Program-made: the position numbers and the translations under genes
Shown here: piece by piece, positions 1 to 13,600 of the stretch
Position numbering within the stretch: the stretch's first letter is position 1
Layout of the letters: each line of letters starts with the position of its first letter
The notes under the pieces: model-generated
The model's input: only the letters and a program-made list of their open reading frames with translations
Databases searched by the model: none
What the model was told of the DNA's origin: nothing
Assembly (NCBI GenBank): GCA_026261815.1
Contig: JAMPIT010000258.1
Coordinates: 16,448,501 to 16,512,500 of the forward strand
Length of the DNA stretch: 64,000 nucleotides
Direction of reading: 5' to 3'
Source of the DNA: Monarcha castaneiventris obscurior
Taxonomy: Eukaryota; Chordata; Aves; Passeriformes; Monarchidae

Positions 1-681
<681 letters not shown>

Positions 682-1305
682 GAAGATAACTTACTCTGTT
701 ATTCCTTTCATCTGTTTTGTGTGGAAATGAAATTCTGAGGTAGTTTTACCTTGTTGCCCTCAACATTTACACTCATTGAAGTAACATCACACTGTGCTCT
801 GAACTACTGAAATTTTGTCTTGTGCAGTTAGACTGCAAATGTCAGTTTAGGAGATACTTGCAGATGCAAAAGTTACATAAACATCACTAACATGGTCTTA
901 TCCTAAGACACTTCTGAGAGGTTATTGCTGTGCATACCTGTTCTCTAAGAAAGTTAACTTTGATCAAAAACAGCAAAGGAAAAAGAGTTTGATAAGCTCG
1001 ATGCTTAATTCTCGAGATATTCCCTTAAAATTTACAAGTTTGCCTCAAGGTAAGACTGAAATAAGAAAGTGTTTGAGAGACTTTTTCTGTACTTGCGTAT
1101 CGCTTTGTTCCTGTTTGGTGCGTGGGGGACTGGAAATGGAAAAAAGTGTATTCGTTTTGTTCAGACTATTTTCAGAGAACAGTATTACTTTGGGACTGTT
1201 GCTAGAGAAAAGGCCAGGTGCTCGAGATTATATCATCAAAAGAAAAGCATAACTTGTAAAAGTATATTTTTGTTCCTGTCTGGCCTTTCCTACTTAGGCA
1301 ATAGT

Positions 1306-1311
1306 AATAAA
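1306..1311 (+). terminator. Poly(A) signal AATAAA (proximal)
   Basis: Canonical AATAAA about 625 bases after the CDC7 stop codon. Confidence 0.6.
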
Positions 1312-1455
1312 TGCAGTTATTTTGCATAGCCCATGTTTCCTCAGTGACATGGGTAACTGTCAATATTCCACAGCTGCTGCCTTCAGAATGTCTCAGGTGC
1401 CAGGCATAAGTTTGATTTTTGTTATAGAAGCTGATTTCTTAAAAAATATCTGTTC

Positions 1456-1461
1456 AATAAA
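1456..1461 (+). terminator. Poly(A) signal AATAAA (distal)
   Basis: Second canonical AATAAA, about 775 bases after the CDC7 stop codon; GT-rich sequence follows. Confidence 0.6.
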
Positions 1462-1739
1462 TGATTTGGTTTTATAACTTCAGAAGCTTGTCTAGAGATG
1501 CTTCTATAAAAGTTAGTCAGGTAAGGTTTTCTTGTGGGATGTTTCTGTTCAGGGAAGATCTTGCACAGTGGTTTCCTGCATAAATTCCTCAGTGAAAGAA
1601 GACACTTTGTAGATAGCTCTAGTGTGTGTGGCTGTTATAGTGGAGTATCTTAATTATCAAGGAAGTCTTACCATGGAGTTAGCTGGCTATTGGCTGGTCG
1701 TAAGGAGGAAAATCCCATACTTTCAATGTGCAAAGTAAA

Positions 1740-2042
1740 CTACATCATGTTCAAGAGAAGTTTCTCTAAAATCCTTGATAATTCTGGAGACTGAAACACA
1801 ATACAGTGGTTTCCCATGTACATTTCTTGAAATGCTGATGGAGTTGCTGTAAGAGGTTCTGGGCCATTCTGAGAAACGATTGCTGCTTTGGTAGCTCTTG
1901 TGAAAACCTTCTCATATGAGCTGATGGTTATGACAGTGCAAAGATCCTGACAGGACTGGGGCTGAAGAGACAAGACTTCAATATTTTCAAAATCTTGAAT
2001 ACATAGAAAGTGATTGTAACGTTGCTCTGTTTCTGGCATCAG
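1740..2042 (-). CDS. Inferred gene, last coding exon
   Basis: Open from a strong acceptor (TTTTTCCCTAACAG just above 2042) to TAG at 1742-1740, in phase 0. It encodes about 100 residues beginning LMPETEQRYNHF, with the order FENIEVLSLQPQ, then TVITISSYEKVF, then a helix-like tail SPELSRILEKLL. Composition looks like a compact folded domain and not like translated junk. No family recognised. It ends only about 280 bases from the distal CDC7 poly(A) signal on the other strand. An alternative is that this exon belongs to a different, shorter transcript. Confidence 0.62.
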   Translation of the reverse strand: MMPETEQRYNHFLCIQDFENIEVLSLQPQSCQDLCTVITISSYEKVFTRATKAAIVSQNGPEPLTATPSAFQEMYMGNHCIVFQSPELSRILEKLLLNMM

Positions 2043-2727
2043 CTGTTAGGGAAAAATATTTGCAGATGTCAGAATATTGATTGCAGAAAATCTTGAAACC
2101 CACAAGACCCTGGGGCCCAGGTCTTAGTAATTTTTGCTGTTTATATAATTTCAACACAGCACATCACTGAGAAATTATTTATCTAAAGGAACTGTGGCCA
2201 AATTTGGCAAGCAATGCTGTCTGCCAGTGTCTGCAGATGTATTGTTTCCTCCTACATTCACTCATGCTGTCTATGGTCTTATGAAAGCACCAGCTGACAA
2301 CAAGTGAAAATATGTCAGCTATCTATTGTGAGCTTTCTAAGCAACTTCAGCTCTTAAGTTTCCCTGCTAACAGCCTTCAGCAGCTCCTTCCATCAGCCCT
2401 ACAACAATTAGCCACTGCATTCATTTAATAGCCAAAAAGTGAAATCACTGCCAATGGTATTTTTACCAAAACATTAAGGGTAAATAAAATTTGTAAGGAA
2501 CAGTTCTAAGCTCCGTGTATTCCATAATGAGCTGGAAGAACACATTGGTATTCGTTCTTCCGGACAGCTATTTAAAATGTGGAGAATTTTTTTTCAAGGG
2601 GAAGGATAAAGTAAAAAGAAAAGTGTGTTTGAATCAGCATATGCTTAGGAAGTACTTTTTGTAGCACTCTACAAAAGAAGAAAGCCAGAAGTAAAATGTT
2701 AAATGCAATGGGCTCTCACTAGGGAGG

Positions 2728-2743
2728 AAAAAAAAAAAAAAAA
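2728..2743. repeat. Poly(A) tract
   Basis: Sixteen consecutive A on the plus strand. Confidence 0.95.
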
Positions 2744-3479
2744 GAAAAGAGCAAGAAAACACCAAAACTGAGCAGTGGTTGTCACTGGATTTTCTGCTTC
2801 TCTTTGCTGTGGTTCTAAGAATCTCTCAAAACCATAGGTAAGAGCCAAGTTCTAAGATTCCTTTAAAATTTAAATACATGATCTGAGGTATTTCTAAACT
2901 GAATGTGAATCTTGTACCATGAGAGCTGCAACTAAAAAAAATTCTGCAGAGAAACTGCATTGCTACAACAAATGTTCAGTGGTTGTGAGGCTGCAGCTGG
3001 GTTAGTGTTAAGTTCTGGACACCATCTATGACAAGATTATTAACAAATTGGGCAGAAACCAAAAATGGCAGCAAAAAGCTGCACAGACTTGGAAAGATGA
3101 ATAGAAGCTGATGCCTAGAATTCTGAGAACAGAATGCTGGGAGCAAATCTAAATACCTCTGTGTATTTAGCATAGGGAAGACTAGCTTATCCTCAGTACT
3201 AAGCTGGACTTGGTGAAGAAACTGTGATGTTTATTATGTTCATCCTAGTTGAAAAGAGTAATAAATACATATTGATATTTATATTTATTTTCCTAGCACT
3301 TTTCTGGCCATTACATTCTACTAGAGAGCAAAATACAAAGAAAAGAAAATCTTTAGAGTTTGCCGCTTATATTTGTTGCTGATGAAGAGGTATGTTCTGA
3401 ATGAGATTATATAAATAAAAGAAAGTGTTTGCTTTTAGCAGGGGACACCTGAACTTTTTCTACATCATGAAGGTGGATG

Positions 3480-3524
3480 TTTTTCTAATTCTGTTGCCTA
3501 CACAAGGCAACAGAATTAGAAAAA
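3480..3524. repeat. Perfect 20-bp inverted repeat, 5-nt loop
   Basis: Left arm 3480-3499 (TTTTTCTAATTCTGTTGCCT) is the exact reverse complement of the right arm 3505-3524; the loop is ACACA. With one bulged A (3525) the stem extends by two more pairs. It falls in intronic sequence. Confidence 0.9.
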
Positions 3525-5425
3525 ACAAACTCCAACAACCCAGTTTTCTCTCATTTGTTCAATTTTACACCACATTTAAAAGACAGCTTGGCTATGTAGA
3601 GAAAATTAGTAACCATTCAAATTACTTAATAGAACAACAGCATTTTAAAGGAAATTAGTACTTTATGGCTTTATGAATTCCTAATAATAAAACTATGCAG
3701 CTTAAGTGGTAGGCTTATAGCATGGACAGTTCTCTTGAGACATTACTGAAGCAGTGCTCTTACTGCAGCACAATTGTAAATTTTTTTTTGGTGGGGTTGG
3801 ATTTTTTTGATGTTTGTTTTTTTAGGGCACGTAGTAAATTATTCTACTAATGTAGCCACAGCATGTTCACTTCAGAGTTCTCTTGTAGCTTTTCCAGAAA
3901 ACAGAACATGTCCCAGGTCAGTGGCAGTACATATGTGGTTCATACCCCTCTCTGCTGCTGCGTTCCTGGCTGGCCAGTTCAAGGGGTAGTAAATATTTAA
4001 ATTGGCAGCCTGCACACAGTGGGTGGAAATTGGATAGTCCCTTTGATCATATGCTTACAAAGGCCAGCATATACAGTTTTGTTACCCTGGTAACAAAAAA
4101 ATTCTGGTACTGCTGAGTTGAGGGTCCATTAAATTGGATATTTTGCATCAGCATAACCCAGATAACCAAGGGTTTTTAAATATGCATATTATATGCTTAA
4201 TTCTGCCTCTCCATGACTCAACCGTTTTTACTTTCATCTTCATTGACTGCTAGAATGTTGTCCCTATACAATGGTTTATTGTATCATGTTAAAAGCTAAC
4301 CACTATATGCATTCCTGAGTATCCCCAGAGTATTGTTTATTCCATTTATGGAAAGACTCACATCTTCCTGTGGGGATATGGCAGGGAAGAGAGTGGTTTT
4401 GTTACATGTTATTTGGTTTCTTGCATAAAAATTCTTCCATAGTTTTCAGAAGAGTCAGATTTTAATCTAAGACCTAACTAAACTTTTGTTTTGAAAATTC
4501 TAGTGCTAAAATATGTTTTGCCTAAGGTATTAATTTGATCCATGTCTTTTATATGGCATAAACAAACTACTTGTAACAAGTAATGCATAATTAGTTTTAC
4601 TTCTTGATGTGACAAAATAGTGATGTAGCCTAACAACTGACATTTTAAAAGAAAATTAGGATCTTATGAGGAAAGGTTAAGTGATTGATATAATGAGTGC
4701 CACAGGTCATGTGTAGCAGCAGGCAGCTCATTGATAAAACTTTTCTCGTACTTCCCATTCCTGTTTTTTCTCACCACCTCCTCCAAAAAATCCTTCCAGA
4801 GAATCAGATGCATTCTGTGTTGCTATAAGCCATTTGTCTTTAACAGTTCTTTTGCTGCTTTAAGTGTTACTGTGTGTTATGTGAAAATTACCAATTATTT
4901 CCAAGGGTCCTGGGAGTCCTCTTGAATCCTGCTTTTGTTTTACTCTCTGTTTACTTGTTTCAAAGATCTCAGTTTCCTTATCAAACCCCTTCCCACCTGG
5001 ACTTGGTGTAGGTAAGAAATTCTAGAGTTCTCTGTAGCATTTCAGTTTTCTTGTCTGTAGTCTTGTCTTACCAGATCTGGGAATGCCAATTTCAAAGAGA
5101 ACTGCTGAAATTTCTACTACGTGAGTTTACACCAGTCAGGAGGAAAGCACTGAGCTGAGACAGTAGCCTGGATCTCAGAGGAAACAAAATGCTACAGCCA
5201 GTTTTTTTTTCTTGTTCTATAAACATCTCAACACCTTTTTACTTCACCAGATTCATATTCAGCTATAAAATTTGTTCCAAATTTGCATTCAAAACTCCAA
5301 GAAGCTACTCTGCCTTCTGATGGCCAGTCCACTCCCATGGGCTGCCTTAGCTATGCCTGGGGCTCCTTCCACGTCCCAAAAGTGAGGGGATTAGAATAGC
5401 TGCCTTACTGCAGCAGAGAACACAC

Positions 5426-5530
5426 AGAATCACAGACCTATCAGGATCATCAACTCCAATTCCTGACCCTCCCAAGAGTCACACCATGTCCCTGAGAGCA
5501 TTGTCCAATTGCTTGTTGAACTCAAACATA
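5426..5530 (-). mobile_element. CR1 LINE 3' fragment
   Basis: On the minus strand it reads a diverged version of the avian CR1 3' end, including GGACAATGCTCTCAGGGACA, then a GTGTGACTCTTGGGAGGGTC-like segment and a terminal GTGATTCTGTG. A truncated, old copy; no coding sequence. Confidence 0.75.
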
Positions 5531-8500
5531 TTGAGGATCTTTTTGTTCTTTTAGTGCTTTTAATGGATTAAACTGTGGTAGTTTACTATGGACAATTCAC
5601 CACCACATACAACTGTGCTGCACACAGCTTACAGCCAAGCAGTTACTGCCTGCTGGGATCCTTCACATCTGGCATATGTTTTCCATTGCAGATCTGCTTG
5701 CAACTAGTTCTGTAACTCTGTAACTTGAGTCACTTGAGTTCATTGCAGTTGCTTAATGAAAAAACAGTGTGCAGTTTGAATTTATCAGTATTTGCCCCAG
5801 CTGTCTTTGTAAAACTCACAGTATTCTGAAATACTCACTTACAGGCAGCCCATGCTGGGAGGAGAGAAAGGTCTGAGTTAATTACCTCCTGATTGCTCAG
5901 CTTTTTGTTTGCTAAAAATCGATGCCTTTATTAATTTGCTGCATTATGACTTACATATGGTAAATCCTCCATCAAGACAGCAAAACGAAGACTTCAAAAT
6001 CCGTGGTAAATTACTTTGGACAAGGATACAAACACACTGGACCAACAGTGCTCCAGAACTGCATTTCCAGGCCTTATTTCAGAGCTTAAAATGAAGACTT
6101 AATGTTGGGCTTTTCCTTCAAACATTTCCATGGAGATTCATCACCTACAAATTTCATAGAGCGCATAAAACTGATTAATCAAGGCCTACTGTTTCTAGCT
6201 GTTTTAGAACCTAATGAATAGGGTAGGACATTGCTGTGCCACTTCAGCTGATTGCTGCTCAACTACTGAGCTCCTGCTGTCACACTGCCTTTAGGAATAC
6301 ATACTGATCCTTGGGGATCAGAGCATCATCTGGATATGCACCACTCTGCCCATGGCTTCCCAGTAAAATTTGAGGTAAAAAATTAAAATTACCAACCCAA
6401 TTGTTTCTCATGTGGTGACAGACCACAATCACAGTTTGTGAGATGGTATTGTCTTGTTCTGTCAGGTACTAATTATTCAAAAGAGCCATATCATCATGCT
6501 TACAATGCACTGGTTTTAACCCTCTAACATTTTTATATCAGGGGCATGAAATGCTGAGACAAGCCACACATTTAAATTGTAACTACACCATCTCTATGTC
6601 AGCTTCAAGTGCCTCAGTACATGCTAAGATCTGGCATGCAAACCTGAAAATTAGATTTACTACAGAATTTTCAAATATTAACGTCACTCATCCCCTATCA
6701 CTAGAATCAGCCTGAGTGAAATGCTAATTTGAAATGTTCAAAGCATCTCAAAATATCCAGGGGAGAAATACATTGCTGTGATTCAGCCAAGTGCATGTAG
6801 TCTGGATTAATCCCAGCAGGTCTATTTTCTTTCAGTGCAAAAAGCTCCTTGTGAATTTACAGGAATTTATGAGAAAGGCTGCTATAAAAACTAGGACTAC
6901 ATTCAATAAGAGATCAAAAGTAAAATTAAGGTGTAGCACAAGAAATACATCTGCCTCTGCTCATTTCAGTGTTTGTGGCAGGGGCAACTCATGGTCCCAA
7001 AAGCACTGCAGCTGGCACAGGTTAAAAATTATCACATGTGACTGAGCAAGGGAGCTGTGGATGCAGGAGGAGCTGTGCCCATAGCAGGCTCTCAAGGTGG
7101 TGGTTACAAGGAGGGCAGCTCTCCCAGAGCACCTTTCAGCCCGGCAGATGACCTGGAGAACAGGGCAGGCTGTGCACGGGTGTTCCTCATGCCTGGGCCA
7201 CGCAGGAGCTGCAGGGCTGGAGGCAGCAGCAGGGAAGTGCCCTGGTGGGGTGGCCCCGTCCTCTTTCCCTACTTCCTGCTCAGCAGGAACGCTCAGCTGC
7301 CTCCCTGATGCCATTGGGCCCTGCACACAACATGAGCTGCAACCCTCCCTTTCTCTTCCCACTAATCTTTTCCAGTTTATAAAGCTGACAAATGGAGAGT
7401 AATTGATGGTTTATAAAGATATGCAGCTTATTTATCAGGAGGAATGGAGTTGGATACAGCAGCACAGGATTTTTTCCTTATCAAAACAGATGAAGAACTG
7501 AAAGATAGATGCTACTAGATACCACAGTAAATTCCAATTCCCATCAAACAAACTGTAACAAGTCATTAACATCCTCCCACTCGGATGGAGGGAAATCATC
7601 CTGTTGGTCTGTTAACAAAAACACAGCATTTGTTGTCAAGCCTTATTTCCCTCAGTTCGGAATTAAGTCTTTCTAGTAGCAAGAAGTAAAAGGTGTTTCC
7701 CTCCCACTCTCTTCCTTTGACTTCTACATTTCTCTTCCCAAAAATGAGTTTGTCAAGTTTGTAATGTGTAATTAAGTACATCAGACCTAAGCACAGCAGG
7801 GATCTGTAAGAACTTTACTGAACTCACTGGTGACCAAAGAGTCAGAAGAGGCCTCCAAGCTGAGTTCCTTTATTTGGGTGGATCAAAGCAACATTTTCTA
7901 CTGTCTGGGGGAACAGAGCACAACTGAAAGGCTTCAACAGACTAGTGCTATTTTTCCAGTAGCTTTTCAGATAGAACACCAGTGTCATGGCAAGAATGTA
8001 ATTTCCCCCAAGCATTTTCAGCCGTGGTTGTTCTTGAAAGGTTCTCTTTGACCATGTTATCATTAGAACTAGGACAACTGAGATTTTAATTCAGAACTTT
8101 ATTATAAAGTAATATACAGAATATATATATACAAACGATTGCAGTTAATAATTAGTATGAATACAGAAAGTCTGGAGAGGCAAAAAGCAGAGGAAAATAC
8201 ATGAGAGAAACATAGAGGAAGAGCAGCAACAAAATGAAATGGGAATGGAATTCAAGAAGAGCAATTTGTTTTCATAGCTTGAGGGAGTAAAAGAACAAGC
8301 CCACTGCAAGTGTTCACAGTCAGAGTCCCTCAGATAATTGCACAAATACTGGTCAGCTCCTGCACTGAGTTATTACTGAACACCACCCCAGCTGAAAGGG
8401 AAATCTCCACACTAAGCATTTTGTAGGCTCTTTGTATACTGGGGCAGGTGCGCACCCTGAACCTCTGCATGCCTTGATTCTCCAGCTGGGACATTTACAT

Positions 8501-8883
8501 GAACAAGCTACAGCTCTCTTTTAGGCTGGCTCCCTCCTCTGCAAAACTGGCATATGGAGAGAGAAAAGGAAGGGAGAAACCTGGGGACTTGTATGCCTTC
8601 ATCTTGCCCCACCATGTGAAGGCAAGCTGAAGCTAGGGAACAAACTCCATCCTGCTGGAAAAGTGCTTCCTAAGCATAACCTTGTGAAGTAAAGCTCTTG
8701 GAATAGAGATTAAAAGCAAACCCACCCCCCCGCCTTTAGCAGCTTATGTCAAAGAAGCTTAAGCACAAGCCTAAAGTTAACCAGATGTTTAGGTTTCTGC
8801 TCATGGAGCCTGTGCTGACTCTGCAGGATTGCTGGTTTACAGGACTGACTCACAGCAACGCCAGGCCCTTAATTCTGCTGTAC

Positions 8884-8930
8884 CTCTGCTCTGCTGATAT
8901 GTGCTCCTTGGTATGCACACTCTGCAAGCA
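8884..8930 (-). CDS. Inferred gene, penultimate coding exon (weak)
   Basis: A 47-bp candidate chosen because it starts in phase 1 and ends in phase 0, exactly bridging the exon at 10551-10617 to the last exon. Donor CAGAG|GTACAG is fair. The acceptor is weak, and a second AG would start the exon at 8921 in the same phase. It encodes LAECAYQGAHISRAE. This is the least certain exon of the model. Confidence 0.35.
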
Positions 8931-10550
8931 CTGACCCAGATGCCAGATTTCTGTAACATACACAAAGCCATAAAAGTACTTCTCAAACTCTAGCTATCTA
9001 GCTGATTCAAATAAAGCACATAGATTTCTTGAAAATTAGATACAGATATATTTGTGTGATACACAGGTACAAAATGTCTTCATAGCATTATCGTTCACCC
9101 AAATATCCTAAAATGCCACAATAAAGCAATAGTGGCCAAACACAAAAATGCAAGAGAAAGGGAAAAATACAGATTTTGTTACAAGACATTCTTTTCAACC
9201 AATGACATGTTTAAAAAGTGTCATATCCACAATGTCTATAAATAAGTGTGTTACTTGAGTTTAATCTCTAAACTATTCTTCAAAACTCTTTGCCCTTTTC
9301 TAGCCTAAAATGTCAGGTTCTTCCAAACAGACGTTATCTGCTTTAGAGACAGACTCCACTGTGGGGGGAAGCTGTAGTTGCCAAGCACTCAGCAAGACAG
9401 ATTTGCAATTAGGTACTTCCCTCTACCCTAGGGAACCTGGGCTATAAAAAGAGAGCAAGAGACAGACCCGGATTCAATGAAAAGAACTGCACCCACTCCA
9501 AATGCTGCATGCCAAGTTTCAAAATAGTCTGACTTGCAATAAAGCTTTAAAGATAAGTTTGCAGCAGCCATCTCGACAGCCTGCTGAAGGCACCCGCACA
9601 CGCTAGGATTTCATACAGAAATACAGTCCACAGTGAGGCCTGGGCAACGCAACTTTTGCCAGAATTAGGACATATACAGAGAGCATGCTCATGCATTGCT
9701 ATAGAACTCAGTCCATTAATTACAGCTGGCAAGCAACACATATAATAGGCAAGGGTGGTTGTGAAACAGATTGCAAGATGTGATGGTTAAAAGTCCATGG
9801 CAGAGGTACATAAGCAGTCTGTGAATACACGAGTGTATTCCTGCAAAAGGTTATCGACTACAAAGACAAACTGGCACACAGATCCTTGACTGGGGCTCCA
9901 GACACACAGCAACTGACTTGCTGATCAAGTCACACTGAAAATACCTTTTTCTTAGAGTTGTCTTTTCAAAAAAATTGATGCAGATGCACATATCATTTGG
10001 GAGGAAGATATAAGAGGGTCACAAGATGCTCAAGTCTTGTCACAATTTTTAAAAAAGGTATTTTCTAGTCCTTTCTAGTTTCTGAAGCATACAATGAAGA
10101 AGCAAGTTAAATGATCCATTTAAGAGGAATCTATGGAAGAAAGCCTAAGCCTTTCTTTTAAAGGTTAAATGTATTTACTCCCTTCACAGGTGAAATGTGC
10201 AATGATAAAGTGCGCGTTCTTCCTTTTCGACGTGGTTAAGTTTGCTGAAACACACTAGCTCCCCAAAAACTTCAGCTGCACAGAGGAAGATCATCCATCA
10301 TGGGGATAAATGCACACATGCAAGTGCAAGCAATCTGAACCATAGGAATATGCACTAATGTAATACAGAGCACTTAAGTGTACTAGAAAACATTTTCATA
10401 ATTTAAAAAAAAATAAAACCAAAAATAATTTTAAAAGTATAAAAGATAATTTTTATATTGTTTATTAATTTCCTTCTATTAAATACTCTACACAGTATTT
10501 TAAAACCAGATCTAAAAATGATCAACAGCCTATGTAAGTGTTGGCTGTAC
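8931..10550. other. Intronic stretch
   Basis: About 1.6 kb, AT-rich, with small scattered open frames only. Nothing recognised. Confidence 0.5.
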
Positions 10551-10617
10551 CTGCCCAGTCAGGCCAGTACAAAGGACCAAGGCCCCGCTTGGATTTTTCA
10601 AACAAATTCCATCGCCT
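10551..10617 (-). CDS. Inferred gene, internal coding exon
   Basis: A 67-bp exon bounded by a very strong acceptor (long pyrimidine tract, CTCTCTTTGTACAG) and a GGGCAG|GTACAG donor. In the frame set by the upstream exon it starts in phase 0 and ends in phase 1, reading RRWNLFEKSKRGLGPLYWP and then DWAG. Tryptophan and tyrosine are frequent. A second frame is also open but does not fit the neighbouring exon phase. Confidence 0.55.
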
Positions 10618-13600
10618 CTGTACAAAGAGAGGACACAGTGAAGCACAAGGAAAGAAACAGGATACCTGCAGCAGAAAGGAATAAAATTCTTTATACAATT
10701 GCTGGATTTCCAGTAGCACAGAATCTGCATAATAACTTTTCCAAATCTGATTTTTCCATTAACTTTCAAAATAATAAACAATGCTAGAGGTAAGATAGTT
10801 CTTCTTCTCATCCCTAGAGAGCCATACTTTCAGAGTGATTGCTCAGATGGGGCACTGCTTGAGGCACCAGAATTCTGCAGTATCAAGTTAACAATCCTTT
10901 CAGGGGAACTGGAGAATTTACCCCCAAAAGATACTGGCAGTACCATATGACCTTCTCAATTTTATATATATGTATTTTAGTCTGGTTTTGTCATTATAAA
11001 ACTGTAATATGAGAAAAGTTTATAAAGTGCCTTGCTTAGGGTGTTGATGATGATAGAAGTACGTAATTTCAAAACAAAAATGAGTTTAGTTCATGTTTAA
11101 AGAATGTACTGACAATGACCATCTCTGAGTAAACTGAGGAACCACTGGGAACCACAGCAATGTGAAACTCATTCTTCTCTGGAATACACAGGAACTGTTT
11201 ATTTCTTCATGTGCTCAGACATAATCTGGATTTTCATTTACTTTTTACTGTAGCACATTGAATGACAGCTGTAGCATCCTAGTAAATTAATTACTAACAA
11301 TTCCCCTCCATCTTTTCTCTGTTTTGATTCTAATTCTACAGGACAGGCACACTATTTCCCCTCCTCCCTCCTACTTCTAGTTAATATTTAGAAAGGACCA
11401 AAAATAACCTGAAAATATTTGCTGATATTTAGCAAGATTTTACTATATATTCCTTTCAAAACACAGATTTGCTTTTACATAGAGTTTCCATTTCCAGTCA
11501 TTTCCAAACAGGTGAAGCTCAGCCACTGCTGTGCTGGAGCTGCAGGTCCTGATTCAGGTACGGTTGGCCTGTCTATGATCCATGAGGACAACCTTGGCAG
11601 GCAAATATGGAGTTTCCAAGGCTCAGGTAGGCTCTGCCAGGTAAGGTCTTGCCTCCTGGGGCAGAGACATCTTGGTCCAGATGGGTTGAGGGAAGGAGGG
11701 GAGGGAACATTCACACAACACTAGGCTCTAGAACAGCACAGCCTGCTCCTCAGCACCTATGCCACCCTCTACTGCAGCAGGGGTGAAAGCAGGATCCTAG
11801 CCTGTTCTGCTTGTTTGCCGGGGTTTTTTCTCTCATTTTTTTTAAGGTTGTTCATGATAGAAAAAGTAGGCAGAAACTGTAGTTTTGCATTCTAGCAGAG
11901 TAGGTGAAAATTGTCCCAACCCTACCCATCAGAGATCAAGGATCCCCCAACTTTGACACCTGCTATAGAGCAAAACCAAAAGTTTCCTCCTTGTATCGTC
12001 TCTCTTCTTCTCTGGGGGAAATTGAGACAGTATTTTGCTTAAGAGTTCTGTTTGTTCAAGTCTAACATATCTGCATTGTACCTATTGAACTCCGAAGGTT
12101 TTCAAATATCACCACATAAAATAATTCTCAACAAACATCAGCAAGATTCAGACTTGCAGCAAGAACCCCAAAGCCTGGTAACACACAGGGATGACACTGA
12201 AGAAACAGTTCCCCTGCTCTAGTCCCCACATCAACAGGAAATTTGTTAAACAAAAGCCTGAGCTCATCCCAAGGAGCAATCAATGCCCTCAGCAGACAGG
12301 GAAAAGATATGATCTGAAAAGAGAGGTCAGGAAACATGCTGTCAATTGGCTTAGTCTGAGTACATCACAGACACCTTGAGAAGTTCTGTTGCCCTTGAGA
12401 AGCATAAATGGCACAGGATGAAGTTGATTTCCATCAGCTTCTGTAGGAGTTTCGTGACATTCAGGGGAGTTCAGCACCACACTGCTGTGGTTGGTGTGCC
12501 TTGCCCTGGGACACTGTCCTGTGCCTCTGGCACGAGCATCAGCTGCAGTCCAGCAGCAAGGGAGTGCCACTGAAGGCCAGTAAAGAGCAGCATGAGCAGG
12601 GCTGCTCCATGAGGGGCTGCAAGCCAGAGGCCGAGGTGGCCCAGCGCAGACAGCCCCCTCACACACAAACCAGAGTCTTGCCACGTGTGACCAGGAGAGG
12701 TGGAGCTGGGTGGAAGATATAAGAGGCACATCAGCTGGCACATCAGCAACCCCTGGTACAGCAGAAGGGATATAAATTAGGTCCAGGGTCCTATGCAGAG
12801 GGTCGGGTCAGTAGTAAAAGGAGGCGGAGCCGGAAACAAGACCACAATGCAGACCCAAGAAACATCCAGGAGGTAGGGCCAGAGCTGGAGGCAAAAACAC
12901 TGACAAATCTTGAGCTGAAGCACAGCCCCAGGGCCAGTGGGTGCACTCGGGGTCCCAACATAGTGGTTCAAACCTTAATTGCTCATCTCCTTGCTGGAGG
13001 CTGTTACTATTGTAATCCTATTGCCTTTATCATCGTGTTTCCTAAAAGAAAGACAGCTGCCTTAATACTTCCCTCTCTTAAGAGAACAGTTTTTAAACCA
13101 GCTGTTAGGGTAATTTAAGCTCATGCTGTCAAATAAATTGACCATGCAATTTTTGAGGTTTACTTCATTTATACCTTTTAAAACCAGCCTCAGGGACTTT
13201 GGAGTTGCTGCTCAAGTGAGTATTTCATTGCTTTAGCTTAGTATTGAAAACATATTACAGTCATCTCTCAATCTCCATTTGGGCCTTTCATACAAGCTGC
13301 TTCCTGCCACATCACACTCATTCATTTCTGGTTTTCTATATAAAAAAATCACAGACCCAGCGTGTGCCTGTTACGTAACCCCCTGCTAACAGCCTTAGGA
13401 ATCTGGGATGCCGAGCAGCCGCAGAGGAGCGAGAAGACTTGGCAAGCTCGGAATTTACTTCCTGTGAAACTGGAATGCAGAGCAGCTTGCTGGGCTTTGG
13501 AAAATAAGGCAGGCGTTAAAGCAAGCCTCCTGCTGAGACAGCAGAGTGGGGCTCAGCTGAAATCAAGTGTTTTAAAGTAGGTCAGGACACCATATTGCAC

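Larger units (their letters stand above)
682..1480 (+). other. CDC7: CDC7 3' UTR
   Basis: AT-rich sequence after the CDC7 stop codon. Two canonical AATAAA hexamers lie at 1306-1311 and 1456-1461, so cleavage probably occurs near 1330 and/or 1480. The small open frames at 989-1329 are not thought to be coding. The 3' end points toward the stop codon of the minus-strand gene at 1740, so the two transcripts converge. Confidence 0.7.
2043..8883. other. Intronic stretch of inferred gene
   Basis: About 6.8 kb without a confident gene. It holds an A-tract (2728-2743), a near-perfect hairpin (3480-3524), a CR1 fragment (about 5426-5530) and two possible micro-exons (5072-5113 and 5843-5854, minus). 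GC-rich DNA at about 7040-7330 carries overlapping open frames on both strands that I do not believe. Nothing else is recognised. Confidence 0.5.

Noticed and set aside
6961..7402. Overlapping frames on both strands of a GC-rich patch
   Set aside because: No consistent splice pair or domain; a minus-strand candidate exon ending at 7149 had no phase-compatible partner.
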